From contig NZ_JAUSQU010000001.1 of NCBI RefSeq assembly GCF_030811455.1, forward strand, positions 8,246,001 through 8,310,000: DNA of 64,000 nucleotides, read 5' to 3'. Every line of letters starts with the position of its first letter. Position 1 is the first letter of the stretch. The translations under genes and the position numbers were made by a program. The notes beneath the pieces are model-generated. The model made no database searches and was not told the DNA's origin. It worked only from the letters and a program-made list of their open reading frames with translations. This DNA comes from Streptosporangium lutulentum. Lineage in GTDB: Bacteria; Actinomycetota; Actinomycetes; Streptosporangiales; Streptosporangiaceae. Below, piece by piece: positions 17,402 through 25,646 of this stretch.

Positions 17402-17650
17402 TCACCAGACGTGTTCCCCGACTTCCTGTTTCTGTAGAAGTGAGGCGAGTTCCCTGGCGTCCTCGGCGTCCAGTCCGAGGACCACGCGCGGGCGTCCCCA
17501 CGGGTGGTCGATCGAATGGGCCACGTAGCTCGCCACGGATTCGGCTCCGGCGTCCCCGCTCCGGCCCCGGGTGGACCGCCAGTGCGCCCATGCCCGCTCA
17601 AGCTCGGCAGCGGCGCGCTGGGCGCATGACACCAGTTCTGGATCACGCAT
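17402..17650 (-). CDS. Conserved hypothetical protein, 82 aa
   Basis: ATG at 17650 with GAGGGGGG five bases upstream, which decides this start over the Met at 17668. Soluble and mostly helical: MRDPELVSCAQRAAAELERA then a basic Trp-containing stretch, and a C-terminal half with VVLGLDAEDARELASLL. No recognised motif. It precedes the amidase on the same strand with a 67-base gap and may share its transcript. Confidence 0.7.
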   Translation of the reverse strand: MRDPELVSCAQRAAAELERAWAHWRSTRGRSGDAGAESVASYVAHSIDHPWGRPRVVLGLDAEDARELASLLQKQEVGEHVW

Positions 17651-17734
17651 TGTTACCCCCCTCGTCACAGCCCAGAGTCAACCCCAGTGCTTTGTCGCCA
17701 CTTTGGTGCTTGACCCGACCTTGACGAGGGCTTG

Positions 17735-17774
17735 AAGTCTGCCTGGGCGCGGCTGTAACGCTCCAGGCAGACTT
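17735..17774. terminator. Strong hairpin just beyond the lacI-type gene
   Basis: AAGTCTGCCTGG (17735-17746) pairs with CCAGGCAGACTT (17763-17774), extended inside by GCG/CGC. On the plus strand it runs into five T. It abuts the TAA of the minus-strand LacI-type gene, so it can act on both strands. Confidence 0.8.
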
Positions 17775-17775
17775 T

Positions 17776-18867
17776 TTACCCTTGAGCGGGCCCCGTGCTG
17801 TGCCGTACGACCAGTTGCGGGGAGACCTGGCGCAGGCGTGAGGCCTTACCGGGGTCGCCGATCCGATCGTTCAGCAGCGCCGCGGCCGACCGGCCCATGG
17901 CGCGGCGGGGTTGGTCGACGGTGGTCAGCGAGATCGGCTGGGTCCCGGCGCGATGGATGTTGTCGTACCCGATCACCGACAGGTCCTCGGGCACCCGCAG
18001 GCCCAGCTCGGCCGCCGCGGAGAGCACGCCCATCGCCACCAGGTCGTTGGCGGCGAAGATCGCGGTGGGACGGGGGGAACGGGTGAGCAGGCTGCGTGCG
18101 GCCAGCGCGCCGCCCTCCTCCGTGCAGTCGCCCTCCTCGACCATGATGTACGGCGCCAGCGAGTGCCTGCGCATCGCGACCAGGTAGCCCTCGCACCGGA
18201 ACCGTCCGGAGGAGGAGTTGGCCCCCTCGATGTGGGCGATCCGGCGGTGGCCGAGTTCCACGAGGTGGTCGATGGCCAGGCGCGCGCCGAGCTGGTCGTC
18301 GTCCACGACGATGTCCACGCCGCCGAGGCTGATGTCACGCTCGCCCACCACGACCGTCGGCGTGTAGCCGGTGGCCTCGATGAGCGTCCCGCTGGTGGGT
18401 GCGATGCCGAGAAGGACGAGTCCGTCGACCCTGAGTTCCAGGAACGCCTCGACCGCCTCGTCCTCGAAGGAGGGATCCCATTGACTGTTGCCGATGAGCA
18501 ACCGGAGTCCGTCGCCGTGCAGGCTCTCCTGCAGGCCGTCGAGGAACTCGGCGTAGAACGGGTTGTGCAGGTCGGCGACGAGCGCCCCGACCAGGTGGGT
18601 ACGGCCTTCGACCAGGCTGCGCGCGACCGCGTTGGGCCGGTAGCCGAGGTCTCTCGCCGCTTGCAGTACGGCCTGCCTGCGATGTTCGCTGACGTGCGGC
18701 GAACCGCGCAGCACGAGCGAGACCAGTGATTTGGAGACACCGGCTCGCTCTGCCACGTTTCGTATCGTGGGCCGTGGGCGTGGTCCACAGCCGTCCGGCA
18801 GGACGGGTTCGGCGAACCCTCGGGCTCGGGTGGCGGTGACGGTGGTGTTGACCGGCGGTCCTGACAT
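17776..18867 (-). CDS. LacI family transcriptional regulator
   Basis: 363 residues. A 33-residue Arg/Pro-rich extension precedes the LacI helix-turn-helix (TIRNVAERAGVSKSLVSLVL, about 34-53) and hinge (DLGYRPNAVARSLVEGR). The periplasmic-binding-protein-like effector domain follows from VGALVADLHNPFYAEFLDGL to the end, with DDQLGARLAIDHLVELGHRR typical of sugar-binding members. Probably a repressor for carbohydrate use, but no adjacent sugar transporter reveals its target. Upstream, the TetR gene is divergent. Confidence 0.92.
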   Translation of the reverse strand: MSGPPVNTTVTATRARGFAEPVLPDGCGPRPRPTIRNVAERAGVSKSLVSLVLRGSPHVSEHRRQAVLQAARDLGYRPNAVARSLVEGRTHLVGALVADLHNPFYAEFLDGLQESLHGDGLRLLIGNSQWDPSFEDEAVEAFLELRVDGLVLLGIAPTSGTLIEATGYTPTVVVGERDISLGGVDIVVDDDQLGARLAIDHLVELGHRRIAHIEGANSSSGRFRCEGYLVAMRRHSLAPYIMVEEGDCTEEGGALAARSLLTRSPRPTAIFAANDLVAMGVLSAAAELGLRVPEDLSVIGYDNIHRAGTQPISLTTVDQPRRAMGRSAAALLNDRIGDPGKASRLRQVSPQLVVRHSTGPAQG

Positions 18868-19003
18868 GGCTCTCCCCCGGGATGGTGGATGGGCACCTTG
18901 TCACTCAAAACGATCGAGTCTCAAATGGGGTACGGCTTGAGCGGAAGGTAACTGTGATCTTGACCCGCCGCCGCCGGCTGTCGCCTCCGATAGTCTTCGT
19001 CGC

Positions 19004-19678
19004 GTGGGTTCGACATCCGAAGCCGCCGAACAGGAGAAAAACGCGGCGAAAGGCATACGGCCGGCGCGGCGCAGACTCAGTGTCGACCGGCGCCGCGAGG
19101 AACTCATGGCGGCGGCCCTGGAGTTGTTCGGCAAACGTGATGCCGAAGGCGTGTCGATCGACGATGTGGCCGTGGCCGCCGGTGCGTCGCGCGCGCTGGT
19201 CTACCACTACTTCGGCGGCAAGCAGGAGCTCTATCTCGCCGCGCTGACGAGCGCGGCGGCCCAGTTGGAGGCGAGGCTCAGTCTCCACGGGGGCGGTCGC
19301 CCGCTGGAGGAGCTGGCCGACGGCCTCAAGCGCTACTTCGACTTCGTCGAGGAGCACGCGGCGGGGTTCGCCGCGCTGCTCAAGAGAGGGCCGGACAGCG
19401 GAGGCGAGATCGTCGACGCCGTCAGGCAGCGCCTGTTCCGCCTCGTCATGAGGCAGATGCGCCTGGAGGAGCCGGGGCCCGCGCTCCGCGTCACCCTGCG
19501 TTCGTGGACCGCCTCCGTGGAGTCGGCCGGCCTTGACTGGCTGGAACACGGCGACATCGGGCGGCCGGCGCTTGAGCGCATGCTGGTGGACCAGATGGTG
19601 GCGTTGCTCGAAGTGGCCGCGAAACACGACCCGCAGGCCAGGGAACTGCTGGAGAACCTGGTCCGCGAGGGGCCGTAG
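19004..19678 (+). CDS. TetR family transcriptional regulator
   Basis: 224 residues from GTG 19004. A 25-residue basic tail precedes the helix-turn-helix: RREELMAAALELFGKRDAEG, then IDDVAVAAGASRALVYHYFG. The C-terminal ligand domain (about 85-224) is generic. It is divergent from the LacI gene with a 136-base spacer and convergent with bldC. No clear target gene adjoins it. Confidence 0.9.
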   Translation: MGSTSEAAEQEKNAAKGIRPARRRLSVDRRREELMAAALELFGKRDAEGVSIDDVAVAAGASRALVYHYFGGKQELYLAALTSAAAQLEARLSLHGGGRPLEELADGLKRYFDFVEEHAAGFAALLKRGPDSGGEIVDAVRQRLFRLVMRQMRLEEPGPALRVTLRSWTASVESAGLDWLEHGDIGRPALERMLVDQMVALLEVAAKHDPQARELLENLVREGP

Positions 19679-19808
19679 TCCTCGGTGAGGAGGCGTGAGC
19701 CTCCACACGTCTCCGATGGGGAAGGGGTCGGTGGGAAGTCCGTACGGAAACGCGTGCTGGGGCGGCGCCGGGCGGGCGACGCCGCTCCCCCCACAATCCG
19801 TATGACTA

Positions 19809-19829
19809 CGCGCTCACAGAGTGAGCGCG
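19809..19829. terminator. Hairpin between tetR-type gene and bldC
   Basis: CGCGCTCAC, loop AGA, GTGAGCGCG: a perfect 9-bp stem between two convergent genes. No T run. Confidence 0.6.
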
Positions 19830-19865
19830 CACTTGATTCCCCCTAAGTCAGTGACAGCCCCCGTT

Positions 19866-20069
19866 TTACTCAGAGCGTTGCTGCGGAATCCCCGCCAGCA
19901 GCGCGCGAACCTCAGTCTCCCGGTACCGGCGGTGTCCACCCAGAGTGCGGATGGACGTCAACTTGCCCGCTTTCGCCCACCGAGTAACGGTCTTGGGATC
20001 GACGCGGAACATGGTTGCGACCTCCGCCGGGGTGAGCAGCGGCTCTGCCTCGGGTGTACGAGCTGACAT
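19866..20069 (-). CDS. bldC: Developmental regulator BldC (MerR-like)
   Basis: 67 residues: MSARTPEAEPLLTPAEVATM, then FRVDPKTVTRWAKAGKLTSI, ending LLAGIPQQRSE. Nearly identical to Streptomyces BldC as I remember it. It is a small MerR-type DNA-binding protein without effector domain that binds head-to-tail along direct repeats and times vegetative growth against sporulation. The order bldC, conserved gene, vdh matches the neighbourhood in Streptomyces. Its own promoter should lie in 20070-20388. Confidence 0.95.
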   Translation of the reverse strand: MSARTPEAEPLLTPAEVATMFRVDPKTVTRWAKAGKLTSIRTLGGHRRYRETEVRALLAGIPQQRSE

Positions 20070-20388
20070 TTGTGCGGCCTCTCCTCCATGTGGACCGGCG
20101 ACAGCGATCCTGCGACTTGACGCTTGTCACGGATGTCCCCCTATGGCCCCTTGCGTGCGGCTGTTCGGACCATATGCGGCATCACCCGATGTGACCATAC
20201 AGCCACGTAGAGCGATTGGCGAGCCTTTGAGCGACTCATCTCTCTTGTGCACGTGTTGTTGTCACGCTCGGTGATTCTAGCGACACGTTTCGTGGTATCG
20301 CAGTGAAAACGGCAAACTACTCAGTTCGTAGGTGCATCCCCGGTCATCGACCGACCTACTTATGCAGGTGGCGAGGATGATTTGCGAC
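20070..20388. other. bldC upstream region
   Basis: 319 bases without a gene, somewhat AT-richer than the surroundings around 20200-20330. It must hold the bldC promoter and the 3' untranslated region of the gene ending at 20389. I could not assign -10/-35 elements or BldC-like repeats with confidence. Confidence 0.5.
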
Positions 20389-21246
20389 TCAGTTTGCTGA
20401 TTCGAGAAGTTGTATTGATCGCCAGCGGAGGATGACCCTCTGGTACATGGCGAACGCCAGTTCTTCCTCGCCGCTTTCCAGACCCGTCAGAGCCGCCGCG
20501 AGTTCGGCCACGGATTGGTCGGCCTGAAGCTTGTCGTCGTCCATGAGATTGACGATGCCGCCGTAGTCGAGTTCCACCAGCGAGTGCGGGTGGAACTCCT
20601 CCAGCCAGCGTGCCACGTCCTCGACCTCGGCGGTGACCGCGACCTCGCCGATCTGCCTGCGGATGATCTGCAGGGCGCGGGCGCTGCGGCGCCGGGCGTG
20701 GGCCATGGACGTGACGTAGATCAGGTTGCGGGTGGTGGTGGTGCCCTCGGACTTCGGGTCGCCGTCGAGGACCAGCCACCGCTCGTTCCCGTCGAAGGGG
20801 ATGAACCACGAGGTCGGGATGTGCCACGTCGAGCCGCGGATGTTGGTGCGCAGGGCGGTCGAGTCGTTGTGGCGCTTGAACCTGTCGAAGTCGTCGGCGG
20901 TCCGCTCGGCGACGGAGATCGGCATGAATCGTTCCATCAGCCTGACCGGGGTCGCCCCGCGGAAGCGTGAGAAGGCCAGCCAGGACCTCAGCCTGCTCTG
21001 CCATGGGCAGACGTACAGAACCTCTTCCACGCGCCTGAGATAGGCGTTGGGGCTCTCCTGGGCGGGTGCGGGGGTCGGAGGTACCCCCAGGAGGCGGCGC
21101 ACCGCCTCGCCGTGCTCGGCGTGGAGCGCGCTCGCGCGGCGCGGTCGGTCGGTCGCCTCGGCGTAGGCGGCCCACGAGACGCGCTCCGACGGGGTGAACG
21201 CGGCCAGCGGTTCGTAGACACGGAGGTACGCGGCATAGGGCAGCAC
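20389..21246 (-). CDS. Conserved actinobacterial protein next to bldC, unknown function
   Basis: 285 residues from GTG 21246 (MLPYAAYLRVYEPLAAFTP). Soluble, with no membrane segment. Notable stretches: YVCPWQSRLRSWLAF, FKRHNDSTALRTNIRG, WHIPTSWFIPFDGNERWLVL and RNLIYVTSMAHARRRSARAL. The length and the position between vdh and bldC match an uncharacterised gene kept in that place in Streptomyces, so it is probably core actinomycete. No catalytic motif recognised. Confidence 0.85.
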   Translation of the reverse strand: MLPYAAYLRVYEPLAAFTPSERVSWAAYAEATDRPRRASALHAEHGEAVRRLLGVPPTPAPAQESPNAYLRRVEEVLYVCPWQSRLRSWLAFSRFRGATPVRLMERFMPISVAERTADDFDRFKRHNDSTALRTNIRGSTWHIPTSWFIPFDGNERWLVLDGDPKSEGTTTTRNLIYVTSMAHARRRSARALQIIRRQIGEVAVTAEVEDVARWLEEFHPHSLVELDYGGIVNLMDDDKLQADQSVAELAAALTGLESGEEELAFAMYQRVILRWRSIQLLESAN

Positions 21247-21435
21247 GACCGCATCGTGTCATGAAGGGCCCGCCGCTGTCCGGTATCGATCCTGTGTCGA
21301 CGCCGGCGGCCCCGCCGTCTCCCGGCCAGCGGGATAAGGCGCTCTCCCCGGTTGTCGTGCTTGAGCTTGTGGTTACGCTAAGAGTGATTTTCGCCGCGAC
21401 GGGGCGGCGGAAACGGACGACCGGGAGTCACCACA

Positions 21436-22539
21436 GTGACCGACGTCTTCGGGCTGTCCCACAAGGACACCGGCCCGGTAAGCAGCCAGGCGAAGCACGA
21501 GCAGGTCGTGTTCTGCACCGACGAGCGCAGCGGCCTCCACGCGATAATCGCCATCTACAACACCGCCCTCGGCCCAAGCCTCGGCGGCACCAGGTTCTAT
21601 CCCTACGAGAGCGAACAGGCCGCGCTGGCCGACGTGCTCAACCTCTCGCGGGCGATGGCCTACAAGAACGCGCTGGCCGGGCTCGACCTCGGTGGCGGCA
21701 AGGCCGTCATCATCGGCGATCCGGCGACGGACAAGAGCGAGGCGCTGCTACGCGCCTACGGCCGGTTCGTCCAGTCCCTGGGGGGCCGCTACTTCACCGC
21801 GTGTGACGTCGGCACCTACAGCGAGGACATGGACATCGTGGCCCGCGAGAGCTCCTACGTGACCGGCCGCACGCTGGCCAACGGCGGAGCCGGCGACTCC
21901 TCGGTCCTGACCGCCTACGGCGTGTTCCAGGGCATGCGCGCCGCCGCCGAGCACGTCTACGGCACGCCGACGCTCCGTGGCCGGCGCGTCGGCGTCGAGG
22001 GCGTGGGCAAGGTGGGTCACCGCCTGGTGGGGCGCCTCATCGAGGACGGCGCCGAGGTCGTGATCTGCGACGTGAGCGAGCAGGCCGTCGAGCAGGTCCG
22101 CCGGCTCCACCCGCAGGTGGAGGTCGTCGCCGGGCGGAAGGAGCTCACCGACGCCGACATCGACGTCTACGCGCCGTGCGCGCTCGGCGGGGCGCTGGAC
22201 GACGACACGGTCGCCCGCCTGCGCGCCGCGATCGTCTGCGGCGGGGCCAACAACCAGCTCGCCCACCCCGGGGTCGAGAAGCAGCTCGCCGATCGCGGCA
22301 TCCTCTACGCGCCCGACTACGTGGTCAACTCCGGCGGCGTCATCCAGGTCGCCGACGAGATCCAGGGGTTCAACATGGACCGGGCGAAGGCAAAGGCCAC
22401 CCAGATCTACGACACGACTCTCAAGATCTTTTCTAGCGCGGCGAAGGATGGCGTCCCTCCGGCCGTCGCAGCCGATAGGCTAGCCGAGCGCAGAATGTCG
22501 GAAGTCGGGCGAATTAGGGGCATTTGGCTGGGCCACTAG
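21436..22539 (+). CDS. vdh: Valine (branched-chain amino acid) dehydrogenase
   Basis: 367 residues from GTG 21436. Oxidative deamination of valine, leucine and isoleucine with NAD to the 2-oxo acids. The N-terminal catalytic domain shows LGPSLGGTRFYPY, SRAMAYKNALAGLDLGGGKA with the two active-site lysines K77 and K89, and DVGTYSEDMDIVA. The NAD domain carries GVEGVGKVGHRLVGRL. Closest in feel to Streptomyces Vdh rather than Bacillus LeuDH. Its products feed the dehydrogenase complex encoded at 49.7-53.2 kb and short branched-chain acyl-CoA synthesis. Confidence 0.93.
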   Translation: MTDVFGLSHKDTGPVSSQAKHEQVVFCTDERSGLHAIIAIYNTALGPSLGGTRFYPYESEQAALADVLNLSRAMAYKNALAGLDLGGGKAVIIGDPATDKSEALLRAYGRFVQSLGGRYFTACDVGTYSEDMDIVARESSYVTGRTLANGGAGDSSVLTAYGVFQGMRAAAEHVYGTPTLRGRRVGVEGVGKVGHRLVGRLIEDGAEVVICDVSEQAVEQVRRLHPQVEVVAGRKELTDADIDVYAPCALGGALDDDTVARLRAAIVCGGANNQLAHPGVEKQLADRGILYAPDYVVNSGGVIQVADEIQGFNMDRAKAKATQIYDTTLKIFSSAAKDGVPPAVAADRLAERRMSEVGRIRGIWLGH

Positions 22540-22604
22540 CCCCTCACGCCCATACGGCGTACCGAGCCGGGCGTAAAACATGTACGGTTGTAGTCGAACG
22601 AGAG

Positions 22605-22670
22605 CTGACGCCTCAAGTCAGGTGGCGTCAGTGCGTGGTGCGTTAGCGACGAGGGGTCGGGCACGACCCC
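22605..22670 (+). promoter_or_regulatory. Two hairpins in the leader of the DUF3073 gene
   Basis: CTGACGCC/GGCGTCAG with an 11-base loop (22605-22631), and GGGGTCG/CGACCCC with loop GGCA (22653-22670), the latter ending 19 bases before the start codon. Could be a terminator for vdh followed by a structured 5' leader. Confidence 0.5.
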
Positions 22671-22689
22671 ACACGAGGGGGTCGAGCCA

Positions 22690-22923
22690 ATGGGGCGCGG
22701 CCGAGCAAAGGCCAAGCAGGTCAAGGTTGCTCGCCAGCTGAAGTACAACAGCGGTGGCACTGATCTTGAGCGTCTTCGCGACGAGCTAGGGGTCAGAGAT
22801 GACTCCAACCACAATGACGACTCCAACGACGCCTACGATGAGCTGGCTGATCGGTACGCCGATTACGCCGATGACTTCGGCGCCGGAGATGACCGCGACG
22901 ACGGGACATCCGGCCGCCGCTAG
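22690..22923 (+). CDS. DUF3073 family protein
   Basis: 77 residues. The N-terminus MGRGRAKAKQVKVARQLKYN is the near-invariant signature of this actinobacterial family. The tail is highly acidic (DSNHNDDSND, YADYADDFGAGDD) and likely disordered. Basic head plus acidic tail suggests nucleic-acid binding with autoinhibition, but the family's function is unknown. It follows vdh on the same strand and, in Streptomyces, lies beside purM; here about 2.7 kb of other genes separate it from purM. Confidence 0.93.
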   Translation: MGRGRAKAKQVKVARQLKYNSGGTDLERLRDELGVRDDSNHNDDSNDAYDELADRYADYADDFGAGDDRDDGTSGRR

Positions 22924-22946
22924 GCGAGCTTCACATTAAGTGTCAA

Positions 22947-22984
22947 CAGAACACCCGGTGGCCGAGCAGCCGCCGGGTGTTCTG
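22947..22984 (+). terminator. Hairpin after the DUF3073 gene
   Basis: CAGAACACCCGG and its exact complement CCGGGTGTTCTG, 14-base loop, 23 bases after the stop codon. No T run. Confidence 0.75.
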
Positions 22985-23008
22985 CTCACTGTGAGTCGGA
23001 CAGGTGGC

Positions 23009-23036
23009 AGCGCTTCGGTAGTCCGAAGCGCTTTTT
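23009..23036 (+). terminator. Intrinsic terminator with T run
   Basis: AGCGCTTCGG, loop TAGT, CCGAAGCGCT, then TTTT. A textbook Rho-independent terminator backing up the hairpin at 22947-22984. Confidence 0.9.
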
Positions 23037-23050
23037 GGCGTATTCCAGGC

Positions 23051-23155
23051 CGTACCACGTCTTTTCTGGCGCGCCTTATTGCTTACGGGCGTACCAGATC
23101 TTTTCGGTCATGTATGGCGATCCTCGGTCGAACCGACTCGTATCAGATCATTCTC
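23051..23155. repeat. Three degenerate direct repeats upstream of the PadR gene
   Basis: CGTACCACGTCTTTTC (23051), CGTACCAGATCTTTTC (23090) and CGTATCAGATCATTCTC (23139). The first two differ at two positions with period 39. The region is AT-rich for this genome. Purpose unknown. Confidence 0.5.
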
Positions 23156-23254
23156 ACGGGTGCGGTGGCACGTCTCATCGGGCGGCGGCGGCCGGTGTCC
23201 GCCCGCCGGCTTTCGAGGGTCGTCCCGATGTGACCCTGGTGCCGGGAGTTGGTC

Positions 23255-23275
23255 ATACTCCGTAGAACGGAGTAT
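23255..23275. promoter_or_regulatory. Palindromic operator candidate at the padR-type promoter
   Basis: ATACTCCG, five-base spacer TAGAA, CGGAGTAT: perfect 8-base arms ending 10 bases before the start codon. Position suggests autoregulation by the PadR protein. Confidence 0.65.
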
Positions 23276-23285
23276 GGTCTCCGTC

Positions 23286-23621
23286 ATGCCAAGAGGATCA
23301 TCAGAGGTCAGCGAGCCGATGTACTTCGTCCTGGCCACGCTTCTGGACGACGCGCTCCACGGGCACGCGATCATGAAAGGCGTCGCCGAACTCTCCCGGG
23401 GGCGCGTCAAGCCGTCCGTCGGCACTCTCTACGGGGTTCTCGACCGGCTGGCCGCCAACGGTGTGATCACCGTGGACCGGGAGGAGGTCGTGAACGGGCG
23501 CAGGCGGCGCTACTTCCGGATCACCGACTCGGGACGCGCGTTGGTCCGGGCGGAGGCCGAGCGCATGCACGAGGCCGCCTCGGTGGTCAGAGGCCGCCTC
23601 ATCGGAGAGTCCTTCGTATGA
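23286..23621 (+). CDS. PadR family transcriptional regulator
   Basis: 111 residues from ATG 23286 (MPRGSSEVSEPMYFVLATLL). An upstream in-frame Met at 23274 falls inside the palindrome and is less likely. Winged-helix PadR_N domain: HGHAIMKGVAELSRG, VKPSVGTLYGVLDRL, and RRRYFRITDSGRAL for the wing. Stop and start of the next gene overlap (ATGA). PadR proteins of this short type commonly control the membrane protein encoded with them. Confidence 0.92.
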   Translation: MPRGSSEVSEPMYFVLATLLDDALHGHAIMKGVAELSRGRVKPSVGTLYGVLDRLAANGVITVDREEVVNGRRRRYFRITDSGRALVRAEAERMHEAASVVRGRLIGESFV

Positions 23622-24502
23622 CGACGCTTGAGCGGCGCTACCGCCGGCTGCTTCTGGCCTACCCCCGCGGTTACCGGTCCGCCCACGGCGACGAGATCCT
23701 CGACCTCCTGCTCGACACCGCCGAACCCGGCAGCTCACTGCCGTCGCTCAAGGAGACGGCCGGGCTGTTCGCCGGCGGCCTGCGCGCCCGGGTGACCCAG
23801 GCGGCGCGGGGGCCCGCTTGGGTCGACGGGCTGCACCTGGGAGTCACGGCGCTGACCGTCGTCAACCTGGCGGTGCTCGTGCCCTACACGCGCTCCCTGC
23901 CGCTGTGGGTGGCTCTGTCGGCGCTCGCCGTGCTCGCCGTGCTGCGCGGTTGGCTGCGGCCGGCGCTCCCGCTCGTCCTGGTCACCGGGGTCAAGGCCGG
24001 AGCCCTGGCCACGGGCACGCCCCTGCTGGACCACACCCTCCTGCCGGTCTTCCCCGACTTCCTCGTCGACAGCGCCCTCTACTCCACCGGCGGCCTTCTC
24101 GGCGCGGTCGCCGGCCACGTGCTCGCCTTCGCCGGCCTGCTGGCCCTGGCCGCGTGCGGGCAGCCCGTCCGCACGCGGTCGTGGTGCTGGCTGTTGCCGA
24201 TTCCACTGCTCGCGGCGGCGGATCCGGCCTGGCTGGGCTACACGGTCGGGGCTCCCCCGCCGCAGACCCGGATCATCGCGGAGTTCGTGCTGTTCGGCCT
24301 GGGCATCTGGGCCGGTCGCATGGCGGGTGACCTGCGCTGGGCGCTGGCCTCGACGATCTACCTGCTCGCGGTGTCGGTCTCGTTCGGCGAGAGCCTCGGT
24401 TACCTCTCCACGCAGGACGTGGCCTACTGGGGCCTGCTCGTTCTTCTGACCCTTTTCACGGCGGCCGTGCCGTACGGCCGGCGCAGGCACGCCCTGCGCT
24501 GA
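23618..24502 (+). CDS. Membrane protein co-encoded with PadR regulator
   Basis: 294 residues. The N-terminal cytoplasmic segment MTTLERRYRRLLLAYPRGYR then HGDEILDLLLDTA is the head frequently found on membrane proteins paired with PadR regulators. It is followed by about eight hydrophobic helices (first at about 75). No transporter motif is visible. Translationally coupled to the regulator. Function unknown; an envelope-stress or efflux role is a guess from the pairing. Confidence 0.85.
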   Translation: MTTLERRYRRLLLAYPRGYRSAHGDEILDLLLDTAEPGSSLPSLKETAGLFAGGLRARVTQAARGPAWVDGLHLGVTALTVVNLAVLVPYTRSLPLWVALSALAVLAVLRGWLRPALPLVLVTGVKAGALATGTPLLDHTLLPVFPDFLVDSALYSTGGLLGAVAGHVLAFAGLLALAACGQPVRTRSWCWLLPIPLLAAADPAWLGYTVGAPPPQTRIIAEFVLFGLGIWAGRMAGDLRWALASTIYLLAVSVSFGESLGYLSTQDVAYWGLLVLLTLFTAAVPYGRRRHALR

Positions 24503-24577
24503 CCTTTCCCCTCTTCAGGCGACGTCGACCGCGACGTGCGCTCTCCTCTGCCTGCCTTCCTTCTGGAGTGACGTCTC

Positions 24578-25438
24578 TTGTTCGCACGATCCGCCGTAGC
24601 CGTCTCGACCACCGCCCTCGCCCTGGCCGTACTCACCGGATGCGGTTCGGAATCCGCACCCGCGCCGGTCGCGGCGCCCACCCAGGACGATGTGACACAG
24701 CCCGCGTGGCGGATAGAGAGGATCAAGGCCGACTGCATGAAGCAGAAGGGTTTCACCTACGTCCCGTTCGTCGCACCGCCACAGAAGCAGAGCGAGTTGG
24801 AGCGGAAGGCGGTCGAAGGAGACTACAAGGCGATGAAGGAGTTTCGCACGAAGTACGGCTTCCAGATCTTCGCCGCCCACGTCTACCCCGACGACCCGGC
24901 GTCGGGCGCCCTCGTCCCGGAGGCGTTCGCCACCAACCCCAACGACCGCATTCTGGGATCGCTCAACAAGACCCAGTTCACCGCCTACCAGGATGCGGAG
25001 AACTCCTGCTTCGACAAGGGCACGCAGGAGGTGCTGCACAAGAAGGCGTCCAGCCGCTACGACCTCGCCACCCAGCTTTCCGAAATGACCGACCAGCTCA
25101 CGTCCCGGGAAATCGCCGGTGACCCCAAGCTTGTGGAACTCGCGGCGCCCTTCGGCGACTGCCTCAAGGCGAAGGGGTACCCGGTGCCCTTCCTCACGCC
25201 GACCGCACTGGTGATCCGCGGGCAGGAGGCGTTCCGCGCGGAGGAACACAAGTTCGGCCGGGGTGAGAACGGCAGCAGGCCCGACCTCACCCCCGACCAG
25301 GCCCGGCCGTATCTGGCGAGGGAGATCAAGGCCGCGCTCGACGATCTGGAGTGCGGCAAGGACTTCTACGCGGCCTACACACCCAAGAAGCGGGAGCTCG
25401 ACCTGCAAGTGCGGCGCGAGTTCGGCGGGGTCTTCTGA
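24578..25438 (+). CDS. Secreted lipoprotein, unknown function
   Basis: 286 residues from TTG 24578, with GGAG about nine bases upstream. Signal sequence with lipobox LTGC (Cys22), then an Ala/Pro linker. The rest is a soluble, mostly helical domain with four Cys (ADCMKQKG, NSCFDKG, GDCLKAKG, LECGKDF) spaced as repeated K/C-containing units. The C-terminal 20 residues (YTPKKRELDLQVRREFGGVF) are encoded again, in degenerate form, 83 bases downstream. No family recognised, though similar Cys-bearing lipoproteins occur in actinomycetes as multi-copy families. Confidence 0.82.
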   Translation: MFARSAVAVSTTALALAVLTGCGSESAPAPVAAPTQDDVTQPAWRIERIKADCMKQKGFTYVPFVAPPQKQSELERKAVEGDYKAMKEFRTKYGFQIFAAHVYPDDPASGALVPEAFATNPNDRILGSLNKTQFTAYQDAENSCFDKGTQEVLHKKASSRYDLATQLSEMTDQLTSREIAGDPKLVELAAPFGDCLKAKGYPVPFLTPTALVIRGQEAFRAEEHKFGRGENGSRPDLTPDQARPYLAREIKAALDDLECGKDFYAAYTPKKRELDLQVRREFGGVF

Positions 25439-25518
25439 TCACGAGACCCCATGCCGGCTACACGCCCAAGAAGTGGGAGCTCGACCTGCGGGTGCGGCGC
25501 GAGTTCGGCGGGGTCTTC
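25376..25518 (+). repeat. Duplicated 3' end of the lipoprotein gene
   Basis: 60 bases at 25376-25435 recur at 25459-25518 with four differences (56/60 identical), period 83. The second copy keeps the frame (YTPKKWELDLRVRREFGGVF) but is separated from the gene by its stop and has no start of its own. It looks like a remnant of a tandem paralogue or a slippage duplication. Confidence 0.85.
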
Positions 25519-25646
25519 CACCCATGCCGGTTCTGTGCTCCCAGCCCCGCGACTGGGCCGTGCCGTCAGAATCTCACGGTCGCCTCGGCGGTGAGGTGAC
25601 TCCTGATCACTCTGACGACACGGTTCAGCGGATTTGACGACCCGGT

